From: Pseudomonadota bacterium
GTDB lineage: Bacteria > Pseudomonadota > Gammaproteobacteria > Steroidobacterales > Steroidobacteraceae
Reading direction: 5' to 3'
NCBI GenBank assembly: GCA_025355245.1
Contig: JANXZZ010000255.1
Coordinates: 1 to 35,219, forward strand
DNA: 35,219 bases
Position 1 is the stretch's first letter. Each line of letters begins with the position of its first letter. A model generated the notes under the pieces. That model was not told the DNA's origin. It was given only the letters and a program-made list of their open reading frames with translations, and ran no database searches. Shown in pieces: positions 1 to 7,102 of this stretch. The position numbers were made by a program, and so were the translations under genes.

Positions 1-1662
1 GTTGAAATCGCCGCGCAGCGCCAGCTGCGCCGCCTGGCGCGTCTCCATCAGTCGCTGGTAGCCGTAGAAATAGGAGGTCGCCTGCCCCGGCGCGCGGAAC
101 ACGTAGCGCTGCATCTCCTGCGTCGCCATGCCTTCGGAGAGCCCGACTTCCTGCATCAGGAAGCTCTTTACGTCCTCGGGCTGGATGCGTCCGAGGTTCA
201 CCATCGGGTCCAGGAACGCGCGCGCCGCGCGCTGCGCACGCGCCTGCAGCGCGAACAGCTGGCCGTCGAGCGGCTCGAACTGCTGCATCTCGGCCTCGGC
301 GTACAGCGCCCAGCCCTCGACGTTCACGCTGTTGAACGCGAACACTGCGCGCGCGGTCGAGACGCCCGCCTCGATCATCTTCGCGAACTGCAGCTCGTGT
401 CCCGGCCGTGCCTCGTGCGAGGTCAGCGTCCAGGTGGCGGCCTGGTGCGAGAAGTCGTCGAACACCAGTGTCTTGCCGGTGCTGTCGGGCGCCATGCCCG
501 TGGTCAGCACGAACTCGCCGTATTCGCCCGTGTTGCCGACGAGGCGCGGCGCGCTCATGTGCGGCGCCGGTTGCTGCGCGTTCTCGGCCGGGGTCGCGAG
601 ACGGATGGAGGCGGCGCGCTCGGGGAGCGTGACGATGTGATTCGCGCGGATCGCGGCCTCGATGAGCCCAAGGCGTTCCTTGTAGAGCGGCATCACGTTA
701 TCCGCCGGGATCTGCTGCTCCTTGAGCTTCCTGATCACCGTGTGGTAGTCGGGGTCCGGCAGGCCGCGTTCCTTCGCGATCAGGCCGGCCGTGATGTTCA
801 TCTGGTTGCGGATCTCGGCGAAGGAGGTCAGCGCCTTGGCGATGAGCTCGTCCGGCGAGATGTCGACGCCAAACTGGTGCAGGTTGTCGGCATACACTTC
901 GGCAGGCAGCAGGTGATCCGTACGCGTGCGCGGCATGATCTCGGTCTTGAGCCAGGTGGTGTAGTCGTTGAGCTGGTGCTCGAGCGCCGCGTAGCTCTTC
1001 TGCCAGTTCTTCACCTTGCTCTTCACGAGCAGGTCCTTGATCCCGGCGATCAGCGTCGGCGCGTCCTCGATGACCCGCTCGACTTCACCGCGATAGGGAC
1101 CAATCAGCTTCGGCTCCGCCTTGATGCGCTCGAGCGTGCGCGCCTTGGCGAGCTCGGCAACGGGCGTGAAGCCCTTCGCGGTCCCGCTGTACTTCGCAAG
1201 CCGCACCGCGACCTGCTGCTGGCGCGCGGTGGGAATGCGCGGATCGAGCGTCTGCTGGACGACGCCGAACACGAGCCCGGTGACGTCGGTGTAGGGAATG
1301 AAATACTTGCGGGCGAGGACGTTGCCGGTCACGTTGTCCTGGGCGGCCGAGATCAGGATCTCGAGGTCCTGCTTCACCTTCGGGTCCGATTCCTTCGCGA
1401 GGCGCTGCCGGTACTCGACCACCGCTGCGTTGAAATCGGCGTTCTGCGGCTCGTAGAGATCGCGCGTGAGATCCGTGATCGCCTCGTCGTAGCCGTCGAC
1501 GCCGAGCTGGCTGGCGGTTTCGGGGCTGTACTTTGCGAGCACGTTCAGCAGCAGCGTGGCGTTATCGTTGCTGCGCGTGACCCACGGTTGCTCGGCCGCG
1601 TGCGTCGCCGCGGCGATGGTGAAGAGCGCGAGCGCGAGCATCAATTTCCTGAGCGAGGCCAT
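1..1662 (-). CDS. Secreted DUF885 family metallopeptidase-like protein (C-terminus cut by window edge)
   Basis: The frame is open from the ATG at 1662 to the window edge (554 residues, no stop), so the C-terminus is missing; DUF885 proteins are usually about 560-620 residues, so little is lost. The N-terminus (basic MASLRK, then a hydrophobic stretch ending ATHAAEQ) is a good Sec signal peptide, placing the protein in the periplasm. Residues 416-422 read HEARPGH, the HExxPGH zinc-site motif of the DUF885 family, followed further on by NVEGWALYAE, which supplies a further acidic ligand in this family. The family is distantly related to M3/M32-type peptidases and its substrates are mostly unknown. 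The start is supported by AGGAA about 8 bases upstream. It lies alone, 78 bases from the next gene on the same strand. Confident in the family, not in the substrate. Confidence 0.88.
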   Translation of the reverse strand, partial: MASLRKLMLALALFTIAAATHAAEQPWVTRSNDNATLLLNVLAKYSPETASQLGVDGYDEAITDLTRDLYEPQNADFNAAVVEYRQRLAKESDPKVKQDLEILISAAQDNVTGNVLARKYFIPYTDVTGLVFGVVQQTLDPRIPTARQQQVAVRLAKYSGTAKGFTPVAELAKARTLERIKAEPKLIGPYRGEVERVIEDAPTLIAGIKDLLVKSKVKNWQKSYAALEHQLNDYTTWLKTEIMPRTRTDHLLPAEVYADNLHQFGVDISPDELIAKALTSFAEIRNQMNITAGLIAKERGLPDPDYHTVIRKLKEQQIPADNVMPLYKERLGLIEAAIRANHIVTLPERAASIRLATPAENAQQPAPHMSAPRLVGNTGEYGEFVLTTGMAPDSTGKTLVFDDFSHQAATWTLTSHEARPGHELQFAKMIEAGVSTARAVFAFNSVNVEGWALYAEAEMQQFEPLDGQLFALQARAQRAARAFLDPMVNLGRIQPEDVKSFLMQEVGLSEGMATQEMQRYVFRAPGQATSYFYGYQRLMETRQAAQLALRGDFN

Positions 1663-1740
1663 GACGAGGTTCCTTCCAACAGTCTCTGAGGCGCGCAATG
1701 CTACAACATTGCCTCGCGAAAAATGCTGGAAATCCCGGGC

Positions 1741-2085
1741 CTAGCGTTGCTGCATCGCGAGATTGCCGACGTGCCACGTTCCCTCGACGGGCTCGAGGAA
1801 CGTCCGCTCCTCGCGCACGACGAAGCGTTGGTCCTGTGCGACGGAAAAGTTGGCGCGGCCATCGACATCCGCGCGCAGTCGTGCCCTGTAGCTCTCGTAG
1901 ACCGCGAGCGATTCAAAGGCGATCAGCCCCCACGCGATGTCGTTGGTGCCCTCCGACGGCAGGAAATAGCCGAGCAAGCGCCCGCCGCAGCGCGGAATGA
2001 TCGCGCCCCAGCGCTCCGCGTAGGCCTTGAAGGCATCGCGCTGGAAGGGATCGATCTGGTAGCGGATGAAGACGACGATCGCCAT
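1741..2085 (-). CDS. NIPSNAP family protein
   Basis: A 114-residue protein of the NIPSNAP ferredoxin-like (dimeric alpha/beta barrel) type. It opens with a strand-like [10 protein letters not shown], followed by [11 protein letters not shown], a central [21 protein letters not shown] segment and [11 protein letters not shown], the typical order of the family. There is no signal peptide, so it is cytoplasmic. Family members have no agreed activity; bacterial ones are small proteins often found beside regulators or oxidoreductases. The gene is divergent from an ArsR-type regulator with only 73 bases between the two starts. A perfect inverted repeat lies in that gap, so repression or activation of this gene by that regulator is a reasonable inference. 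Confidence 0.85.
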   Translation of the reverse strand: MAIVVFIRYQIDPFQRDAFKAYAERWGAIIPRCGGRLLGYFLPSEGTNDIAWGLIAFESLAVYESYRARLRADVDGRANFSVAQDQRFVVREERTFLEPVEGTWHVGNLAMQQR

Positions 2086-2136
2086 GGCTCGCTCCTCGGG
2101 CTCGTGCAGGCGAATGTACCCGCTTGCCGGGCGACG

Positions 2137-2160
2137 ATGGTTCGTCTACCGTCGAACCAT
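2137..2160. promoter_or_regulatory. Candidate ArsR-type operator (8-bp inverted repeat) overlapping the regulator start
   Basis: Perfect 8-bp arms ATGGTTCG (2137-2144) and CGAACCAT (2153-2160) are separated by 8 bases. The right arm runs into the ATG of the regulator at 2159. It lies between the divergent NIPSNAP and ArsR-type genes. The position fits autoregulation, but this is inferred from symmetry and location only. Confidence 0.5.
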
Positions 2161-2875
2161 GAATGACAGCCCGAACATCGCCCGCGTCGCGGCGCTCCTC
2201 GGCGACCCCGCGCGCGCCGCGGTACTGACCGCGCTGCTCGCCGATCGTGCGCTCACGGCGACGGAGCTCGCCGGCATCGCCGGCGTCACCAAGCAGACGA
2301 TGAGCGCGCACCTCGCGCGGCTCCTCGATGCGCGCCTCCTCGTCGTCGAAGCCCAGGGACGTCACCGCTACTTCCGCCTCGCCGACGAGGACGTGGCGGC
2401 GCTGCTCGAATCGCTGATGGGCGTGGCGTTCCGCACGGGCGCGGTGCGACTCGTGTCGAGCCCGCGCGAGCCCGCGCTGCGCAGGGCGCGCGTCTGCTAC
2501 GACCACCTCGCCGGCGAGCTCGGCGTCATCGCCTACGAGGCGCTGCTGCAGAAGGACGTGTTCGATCTCGCCCCGGAGGGACTGCGGCTGACGCCGGCCG
2601 GAGCCCGGTGGTTCGACGCCGCGGGTGTCGATGTCGAGGCCGCCGGGTCCCGACGGCGCGCGTTCTGCCGGCCGTGCCTCGACTGGAGCGAACGGCGCCA
2701 GCATCTTGGCGGTGCCCTCGGCGCTGCACTGCTCGCGCGTATCTGCGCCGTCGGCTGGGCGCGGCGCCTGAAGGCCTCGCGCGTGATCGAGTTCTCCGCG
2801 CCGGGCGAGCGCGCGTTCCTGGCCGCGCTCGGCGTGCGCGCGTCCCACCGGGATCGCACCGCTGCTCGCCGCTGA
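2159..2875 (+). CDS. ArsR-type winged-helix transcriptional regulator
   Basis: A 238-residue protein with an N-terminal ArsR-type winged helix: VAALLGDPARAAVLTAL, then the recognition region TATELAGIAGVTKQTMSAHLARLLDARLL, then a wing ending GRHRYFRLAD (residues about 5-80). The C-terminal half (CYDHLAGELGV, then CLDWSERRQHLGGALGAALL) is a conserved extension found in longer ArsR-like regulators; its Cys residues could sense a ligand, which is speculation. The ATG at 2159 is preferred over the in-frame ATG at 2066, because the family begins just before NIARVAALLGDPAR and the upstream 31 codons look unlike protein. A perfect inverted repeat overlaps this start. The divergent NIPSNAP gene is the likely target besides itself. 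Confidence 0.85.
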   Translation: MNDSPNIARVAALLGDPARAAVLTALLADRALTATELAGIAGVTKQTMSAHLARLLDARLLVVEAQGRHRYFRLADEDVAALLESLMGVAFRTGAVRLVSSPREPALRRARVCYDHLAGELGVIAYEALLQKDVFDLAPEGLRLTPAGARWFDAAGVDVEAAGSRRRAFCRPCLDWSERRQHLGGALGAALLARICAVGWARRLKASRVIEFSAPGERAFLAALGVRASHRDRTAARR

Positions 2876-2882
2876 GCACGGC

Positions 2883-2891
2883 TGGTATCCT
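2883..2891 (+). promoter_or_regulatory. Extended -10 box (TGGTATCCT) before the Lgt-like gene
   Basis: The hexamer TATCCT at 2886-2891 is preceded by TGG, an extended -10. It ends 10 bases before the ATG at 2902, so the predicted transcript would begin at or a few bases before the start codon. No clear -35 box is visible. Confidence 0.4.
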
Positions 2892-2901
2892 GATCACCGC
2901 C

Positions 2902-3804
2902 ATGGCCTACCCCTACCTCAGCGACCTCATCCGCGCACTCACCGGACTCGAGCTGCCGCTGCCGGTGCCGATGTTCGGCCTGCTGGTGGCGGCGGCCTTC
3001 ATCGCGGTCACGCTCATCTTCCAGGCCGAGCTCAAGCGCCTGCACGCGGCGGGGCGCATCGGCTGTGCGCGCATCCGCGAGCGTACGAGCGGGGGACGCG
3101 TCGCGGACGTCGAGGTGCCGCCGCAGGACGTCGCCAGCAATCTCTCGCTCACGGTGCTGCTCGCGGGCTTCGTCGGCGCGCGGCTGTTCAGTTTCCTCGA
3201 GTATCCGCGCGAGTTCCTGGCCGACCCCTGGAGCGCGATCTTTTCCCGCACCGGCTTCACCTACTACGGTGGCCTGGTGCTCGGCCTGGTCGCGGGCATC
3301 CTCTACGCCCAGCGCAAGCACGTGGCGTTGCGGCCCGGGCTCGATGCGGTCGCGCCCGCGCTCGCGATCGGCTACGTCATCGGCCGCCTCGGCTGCCAGC
3401 TATCGGGCGACGGCGACTGGGGAATCGCCGCCTCGCTCGCGGCGAAACCCGGCTGGCTGCCCACCTGGGCCTGGGCGCAGACCTACGACAACAACGTCGC
3501 GGGGGTCGTGCTCGCCGCGCCCGGCGTGTATCCCACACCGCTCTACGAGTTCGCGATGGCGCTCGTGACCTTCGCGATCCTGTGGGCGCTGCGCCGGCAT
3601 CCGTTCCAGTCGGGCTGGCTGTTCTCGCTCTATCTCGTGCTCTCGGGACTCGCGCGCTTCGCCGTCGAGCAGATTCGCGTGAACCCGGTCTTTCAGCTCG
3701 GCGGCGTCACGGGTTCACAGGCGGAGTTCATCTCGGTCGCGATCGTGATCGCGGGCCTCGTCGGGCTGTGCGCATGCCGCGCGCGACGCGACGCCACCGC
3801 CTAG
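2902..3804 (+). CDS. Prolipoprotein diacylglyceryl transferase (Lgt)-like membrane protein
   Basis: A 300-residue polytopic membrane protein of the Lgt fold. Lgt moves diacylglycerol from phosphatidylglycerol to the lipobox cysteine of prolipoproteins. Recognisable parts are FTYYGGLVLG (119-128), GRLGCQLSGDGDWG (161-174, the Lgt signature region with its key Arg at 162), YPTPLYE (210-216) and ARFAVEQIRV (251-260, with the Arg/Glu/Arg pattern). Differences from canonical Lgt are plain: the essential His of the SFHGG motif is Tyr here, and the GRxGCxxNG signature lacks its Asn. It may be a paralogue with altered activity rather than the housekeeping enzyme. The ATG at 2902 is chosen because it follows an extended -10 box and gives a normal length; the frame is open further upstream inside the preceding gene. 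Confidence 0.8.
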   Translation: MAYPYLSDLIRALTGLELPLPVPMFGLLVAAAFIAVTLIFQAELKRLHAAGRIGCARIRERTSGGRVADVEVPPQDVASNLSLTVLLAGFVGARLFSFLEYPREFLADPWSAIFSRTGFTYYGGLVLGLVAGILYAQRKHVALRPGLDAVAPALAIGYVIGRLGCQLSGDGDWGIAASLAAKPGWLPTWAWAQTYDNNVAGVVLAAPGVYPTPLYEFAMALVTFAILWALRRHPFQSGWLFSLYLVLSGLARFAVEQIRVNPVFQLGGVTGSQAEFISVAIVIAGLVGLCACRARRDATA

Positions 3805-3907
3805 TCAGTCTCCGCCGCCCGAGGACGGCGAACCCGGCAACTTTCCAACGCCGCCAATGCGCTTCGAAGCCATTGATTTCAATCAGTCTCGTCCCCTCGC
3901 ACAATAC

Positions 3908-3936
3908 TTAACGCAACGGTACTGTTGCGTTTTAAT
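3908..3936 (+). promoter_or_regulatory. Candidate promoter with embedded TetR-type operator
   Basis: A near-palindrome covers 3910-3931: arms AACGCAAC (3910-3917) and GTTGCGTT (3924-3931) match perfectly and the 6-base centre GGTACT adds two more matched pairs, so only one of eleven pairs fails. It sits between a possible -35 (TTAACG, 3908-3913) and a possible -10 (TTTAAT, 3931-3936) with a 17-base spacer. This size and placement are typical of TetR-family operators, and a TetR gene lies downstream in the same unit. The palindrome is seen directly; its role is inferred. Confidence 0.55.
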
Positions 3937-3996
3937 CTTATGTCGCGTACGTTCAGGAGGTTCGGCTTCGGGCGACCCATATAGAAGGAGCGAGCG

Positions 3997-4458
3997 ATGC
4001 TCACGCGCAAGACGGCGATTTTCGCGATTGCGGTCGTGGCACTCGCCGCGGCACCGATCGCTCCCGCCGCGGCCGGTGGCCACGGCTTCATCCATCCGTG
4101 GGGAATCGGTCGCGGCGTGGTCGGCGTGGTCGGCGCGGTGGCAGCGCTCGTGACGCTGCCGCTCGTGATCGCCTCGGCCGCGCTGTCGTTGGACGCGCCG
4201 GTTGAGCCGCAGCCGGGGTACGGCGGGCCGCCTCCCGGCTATTACCCGCAGCCCAACTACTACGCACCGCCGCCCGCGTACTACGGCGCGCCTGCCTACT
4301 ACGGCGCGCCGCGCAGCTACTACGCACCGTCGTACGGCTACGGCCGCGCGCCGGGCCGCTACGATTCGCACGCGTACTACTCGGGGCGCGCCGGCTATCA
4401 TGGCGGCTACGGTGGCAACGTCCCCTCCCGATCAGGAAGACCCGGCGATAGGCGGTGA
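3997..4458 (+). CDS. Tyr/Pro/Gly-rich exported or membrane-anchored protein
   Basis: A 153-residue protein with no recognised enzymatic domain. Residues 1-27 form a signal peptide (MLTRKTAIFAIAVV, ending APAAAGG). A hydrophobic segment follows at about 40-65 (VVGVVGAVAALVTLPLVIASAALSL in part), and the C-terminal half is a low-complexity run of YYAPPP, AYYGAP and GYGG units including two tandem AYYGAP copies. Such proteins are usually envelope-associated. GAAGGAG lies six bases before the ATG, a strong ribosome site that decides the start. It is the first gene after a palindromic operator, and its last 59 bases overlap the TetR gene, so the two are probably co-transcribed and the protein is probably a target of that repressor. 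Function unknown. Confidence 0.75.
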   Translation: MLTRKTAIFAIAVVALAAAPIAPAAAGGHGFIHPWGIGRGVVGVVGAVAALVTLPLVIASAALSLDAPVEPQPGYGGPPPGYYPQPNYYAPPPAYYGAPAYYGAPRSYYAPSYGYGRAPGRYDSHAYYSGRAGYHGGYGGNVPSRSGRPGDRR

Positions 4459-5140
4459 GCGTCCGCGCCGTACCGTCGTCCCGAAAGCGGGACGCGGCGG
4501 ACGGCCGACCCGCTCGGACGCACTCAAGCTCGGCGAACGCATTCTCGAGGTCGCGACCGACCTGTTCCTGAGCGAGGGCTACGGTTCGACCAGCATCGAA
4601 GCGGTTGCCGCGCGCGCCGGCATCTCCAAGCGCACTTTCTATCATCGCTTCGACGGCAAGGCCGAGCTGTTCGCTGCCGTCGTCCATCGCATCATCGAGC
4701 GCATCCGGCCGCCGGCGAGCGTGCCGCTCCTCGAGGGCCCGACGCTGCACGACATCCTGACGCGCCTCGCGGGATTCATCCTGCAGGCGGCGCTGTCGCC
4801 CGAGGCCATCGCGCTCCACCGGCTCATCACCGCCGAATCCACCCGCTTCCCCGAACTCGCACGCGCGGTCAACGGCGAGGGCAGCACCGAGGAGGCGACC
4901 ACGTTGATCGGCGGGCTGCTCGCGCGCGAGCGTCCCGATACACCGCTCCCGCCCGCCGCGCGCACCTTCGCGGCGGAGCTCTTCCTCGAGATGGTCATCG
5001 CGCTGCCGCAGCGTCGGGCGCTCGGGCTCGGCACGCCCATGACACCTGCCGAGCTCGCGACGTGGGCCGCGCAGGTCGTCGACGTATTCCTGCACGGCTG
5101 CCTCGACGGGGCCGCGGGGCGCGCGCTGCGCCCGCGCTGA
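4400..5140 (+). CDS. TetR/AcrR family transcriptional regulator
   Basis: A 246-residue TetR-family repressor. After a 30-residue basic, disordered leader, RILEVATDLFLSEGYGSTSIEAVAAR (in part) and AGISKRTFYHRFDGKAELFAAVV form the three-helix DNA-binding domain with its helix-turn-helix at about 64-83. The rest is an all-helical ligand domain (IALHRLITAESTRFPELARAV, then FLEMVIALPQRRALGLG), which resembles the AefR-like C-terminal type. The ATG at 4400 is the only good methionine start; it gives a 59-base overlap with the preceding gene, and a GTG at 4412 is an alternative. A near-perfect 22-base palindrome at 3910-3931 upstream of the unit is a likely binding site, so autoregulation is inferred. 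The ligand is unknown. Confidence 0.9.
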   Translation: MAATVATSPPDQEDPAIGGERPRRTVVPKAGRGGRPTRSDALKLGERILEVATDLFLSEGYGSTSIEAVAARAGISKRTFYHRFDGKAELFAAVVHRIIERIRPPASVPLLEGPTLHDILTRLAGFILQAALSPEAIALHRLITAESTRFPELARAVNGEGSTEEATTLIGGLLARERPDTPLPPAARTFAAELFLEMVIALPQRRALGLGTPMTPAELATWAAQVVDVFLHGCLDGAAGRALRPR

Positions 5141-5146
5141 TCCGAT

Positions 5147-5171
5147 CGCGCAGCCGGCGCCGCGTCTTTTT
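5147..5171 (+). terminator. Possible rho-independent terminator after the TetR gene
   Basis: CGCG at 5147-5150 can pair with CGCG at 5161-5164 around a GC-rich loop, followed directly by TCTTTTT (5165-5171). The stem is short, but the T-run is rare in this GC-rich region and is on the correct strand for the gene ending at 5140. It runs into the stop codon of the convergent gene. Confidence 0.35.
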
Positions 5172-6409
5172 CAGCGCTTCCCTTCCGAGTCGATCGCCGC
5201 CGCAATTGAATTGACGAGTTCCGTGCGCGCCGCCGACTGCTGCTTGCCGGTCGCGACGGGCCAGGCGCTGTTGATCGTAACGACGAGACGGCGCGCGCGA
5301 TCGATGTGGATCATCTGGCCGTGGATGCCGATCGCATCGAAAGTGCCGTCGTCGCGCGTCCACCACTGGTAGCCGTAGCCGCGGCCCGGCACGCCGATGT
5401 CGGCCTGCCTCTGCGTCGCGGCTTCGAACCAGCCGTCGGCGACGATCGGCTTGCCATCGATCCGCGCGTCGTCGAGGACGAACTGCCCGATGCGCGCGAA
5501 GTCGCGCGTGCTGGCCTGGAAGCAGCAGCCGCCCTGCTCGTGCCCCGTCACGTCGAGGCGCCAGGTGGAGTCCTGTTCCATGCCGTAGGCCGCCCAGATC
5601 TTCTCGGAGGCGTAGCTTGCGAGCGGCTTCCCGGTCGCGCGCGACACGAGTACGCCGAGCAGGTTCGTCTCCCCCGTCTTGTAGAGCCACTTCTCGCCCG
5701 GCGGCGCCTCGCGCGGCAGGCGGCGCATGTAGCTGACCGTTGCGTCGACGCCGGGATCGGGCGGCGTCGAGTAGAACAGCGCGACGTCGGAGTGGACGTC
5801 CGTGTAGTCCTCGTTCCACTTGACGCCCGAGGTCATCGTCAGCAGCTGGCGCACTGTCACGCCGTCGTAGCCACGGCCGCCGAGCTCGGGGATGTAGCGG
5901 GTGACGGGGTCGTCGATGCTATTGATGAAGCCGTCCTTGAGCGCAGCACCGACCAGCGTGCTGGTCAGCGACTTCGCGACCGAGAACGAGGTCCATTGGC
6001 CGTCCGCGCGATGGCCGAGCCCGTAGCGCTCGAGGCGGATCTTGCCGTCGTGGAGCACCACGAGCCCCGCGAGTTTGTAGTCGACGGCGTAGCGGTCGAG
6101 CGCGTCGGCGCCGGCACCGCCCGCACCGAAGCCCGGAAGCGGCGCGCCGGGTGGAAGTTCATGCACGTGCGCGCCGCGCTTCACGACACGCGTATGAAAA
6201 ACCTCGGCCCAATGGGCGAAGCCGAACTCCCGGTCCGCCTGGTTCCAGGTCGCGAGCGCGCGGTCGAGCGAGGCGGGTGTGGGCGGCGCGACACTGTCCG
6301 CGGCGCTCCCCGCCGAGAACATGACGAGCAGCGCGGCACCGACGAGGACCCGCCGGGTCCTGGCTGCGAACCACGGCGCGGCTGCGGTGGGCACTCGGTC
6401 CAAAATCAT
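5171..6409 (-). CDS. Secreted serine hydrolase of the beta-lactamase/esterase (class C-like) family
   Basis: A 412-residue protein of the beta-lactamase superfamily (Pfam Beta-lactamase, COG1680 type). A signal or anchor segment lies at about 18-38 (RTRRVLVGAALLVMFSAGSA). SVAK at 143-146 is the SxxK catalytic motif, with Ser143 the nucleophile. LLTMTSGVKWNED is the conserved segment after it, and WLYKTGETNLLG (about 241-252) holds the second-motif Tyr, although the third position is Thr rather than Asn. GIHGQMI near the C-terminus stands where the third motif lies. These proteins act on esters, D-amino peptides or polymers, so antibiotic resistance should not be assumed. The ATG at 6409 has AGGAG five bases upstream; an in-frame TTG at 6442 is a less likely start. 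Confidence 0.85.
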   Translation of the reverse strand: MILDRVPTAAAPWFAARTRRVLVGAALLVMFSAGSAADSVAPPTPASLDRALATWNQADREFGFAHWAEVFHTRVVKRGAHVHELPPGAPLPGFGAGGAGADALDRYAVDYKLAGLVVLHDGKIRLERYGLGHRADGQWTSFSVAKSLTSTLVGAALKDGFINSIDDPVTRYIPELGGRGYDGVTVRQLLTMTSGVKWNEDYTDVHSDVALFYSTPPDPGVDATVSYMRRLPREAPPGEKWLYKTGETNLLGVLVSRATGKPLASYASEKIWAAYGMEQDSTWRLDVTGHEQGGCCFQASTRDFARIGQFVLDDARIDGKPIVADGWFEAATQRQADIGVPGRGYGYQWWTRDDGTFDAIGIHGQMIHIDRARRLVVTINSAWPVATGKQQSAARTELVNSIAAAIDSEGKR

Positions 6410-6551
6410 GCGGGCTCCTGGAATGGATTGTCGCGTCCGCAACCGCTCCCGGCGCTCGCGCTTGAACCTTAAGACTAGCAGCGTGCTCCTACGACGACGC
6501 GGGCGAGCCAGCCGGCAGCGGCCGCCGCGCGCCGCACGGCGCGACTCACTC

Positions 6552-6557
6552 TATAAT
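6552..6557 (+). promoter_or_regulatory. Consensus -10 box (TATAAT) before the cupin gene
   Basis: TATAAT lies 47 bases before the ATG at 6605, in an otherwise very GC-rich 195-base gap. No matching -35 box is seen 15-19 bases upstream. A leader of about 40 bases is predicted. Confidence 0.45.
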
Positions 6558-6604
6558 CCCACGCGCCCGCGCGCCATTTCCTTCCCACGGACAGGACGAT
6601 CGAC

Positions 6605-7069
6605 ATGCCCAGGATCACCGTCGGCGACGCCCCGCAGAGCTCGGGCTCCCGCTACCCCGCCCCTTTCAACAAGCCCTGCATCAACCGATCGTGGCGCCGG
6701 CTGGGCGATGCGGTGGGCCTCACGCAGTTCGGCGTGAATCTCGTCAAGCTGCCGCCGGGAACCTGGTCGAGCCAGCGCCACTGGCATTCCCACGAGGACG
6801 AGTTCGTCTACGTGCTCGCGGGCGAACTCGTGCTCCTGACCGACGCGGGCGAGGAGACGCTCAGGCCCGGCGACTGCGCGGGCTTCAAGGGCGGCGTTCG
6901 CGACGGCCACTGCCTGCAGAACCGCACCGAGCGCGATGCCGAATTTCTGGTGGTCGGTTCCCGCCATCCGGCGGATTCCGGGGAATACCCCGACCTCGAC
7001 CTCGTGTTCACCGCCGGCCGCTACGAGGGCAAGGGCGGCTTCTGCCACAAGGACGGCACGCCCTACTGA
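6605..7069 (+). CDS. Cupin domain protein
   Basis: A 154-residue single-domain cupin without a signal peptide. Cupin motif 1 is clear: His61, His63 and Glu66 in HWHSHEDEFVYVLAGE, with the usual glycine at 73. Motif 2 has the expected proline-glycine turn (LRPGDCAGFKGG) and a His at about 102 (GHCLQN), so a metal-binding site with three His and one Glu is likely. The C-terminal part (YPDLDLVFTAGRYEGKGGFCHKDG in pieces) is shared by proteobacterial proteins often annotated as transcriptional regulators or sugar-binding cupins, without a proven reaction. The gene is preceded by a TATAAT box and followed 33 bases later by another unit. Substrate unknown. Confidence 0.85.
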   Translation: MPRITVGDAPQSSGSRYPAPFNKPCINRSWRRLGDAVGLTQFGVNLVKLPPGTWSSQRHWHSHEDEFVYVLAGELVLLTDAGEETLRPGDCAGFKGGVRDGHCLQNRTERDAEFLVVGSRHPADSGEYPDLDLVFTAGRYEGKGGFCHKDGTPY

Positions 7070-7089
7070 GCCCGCGGCGCGCGCGCGCG

Positions 7090-7095
7090 TACAAT
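7090..7095 (+). promoter_or_regulatory. -10 box (TACAAT) seven bases before a start codon
   Basis: TACAAT ends seven bases before the ATG at 7103, so a transcript from it would begin at the start codon itself. No ribosome-binding site is present in the gap, consistent with a leaderless message. No -35 is obvious in the preceding CG-repeat sequence. Confidence 0.4.
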
Positions 7096-7102
7096 CCCCG
7101 GC

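Noticed and set aside
397-1689. Long plus-strand open frame of 430 codons
   Set aside because: It is antisense to the DUF885 gene and gives an Arg/Val/Leu-rich sequence without family features; a GC-driven shadow.
4258-4345. Repeated TACTACGGCGCGCC units as a possible DNA repeat array
   Set aside because: They are short coding repeats of the Tyr/Pro-rich protein, not a CRISPR or mobile-element repeat.
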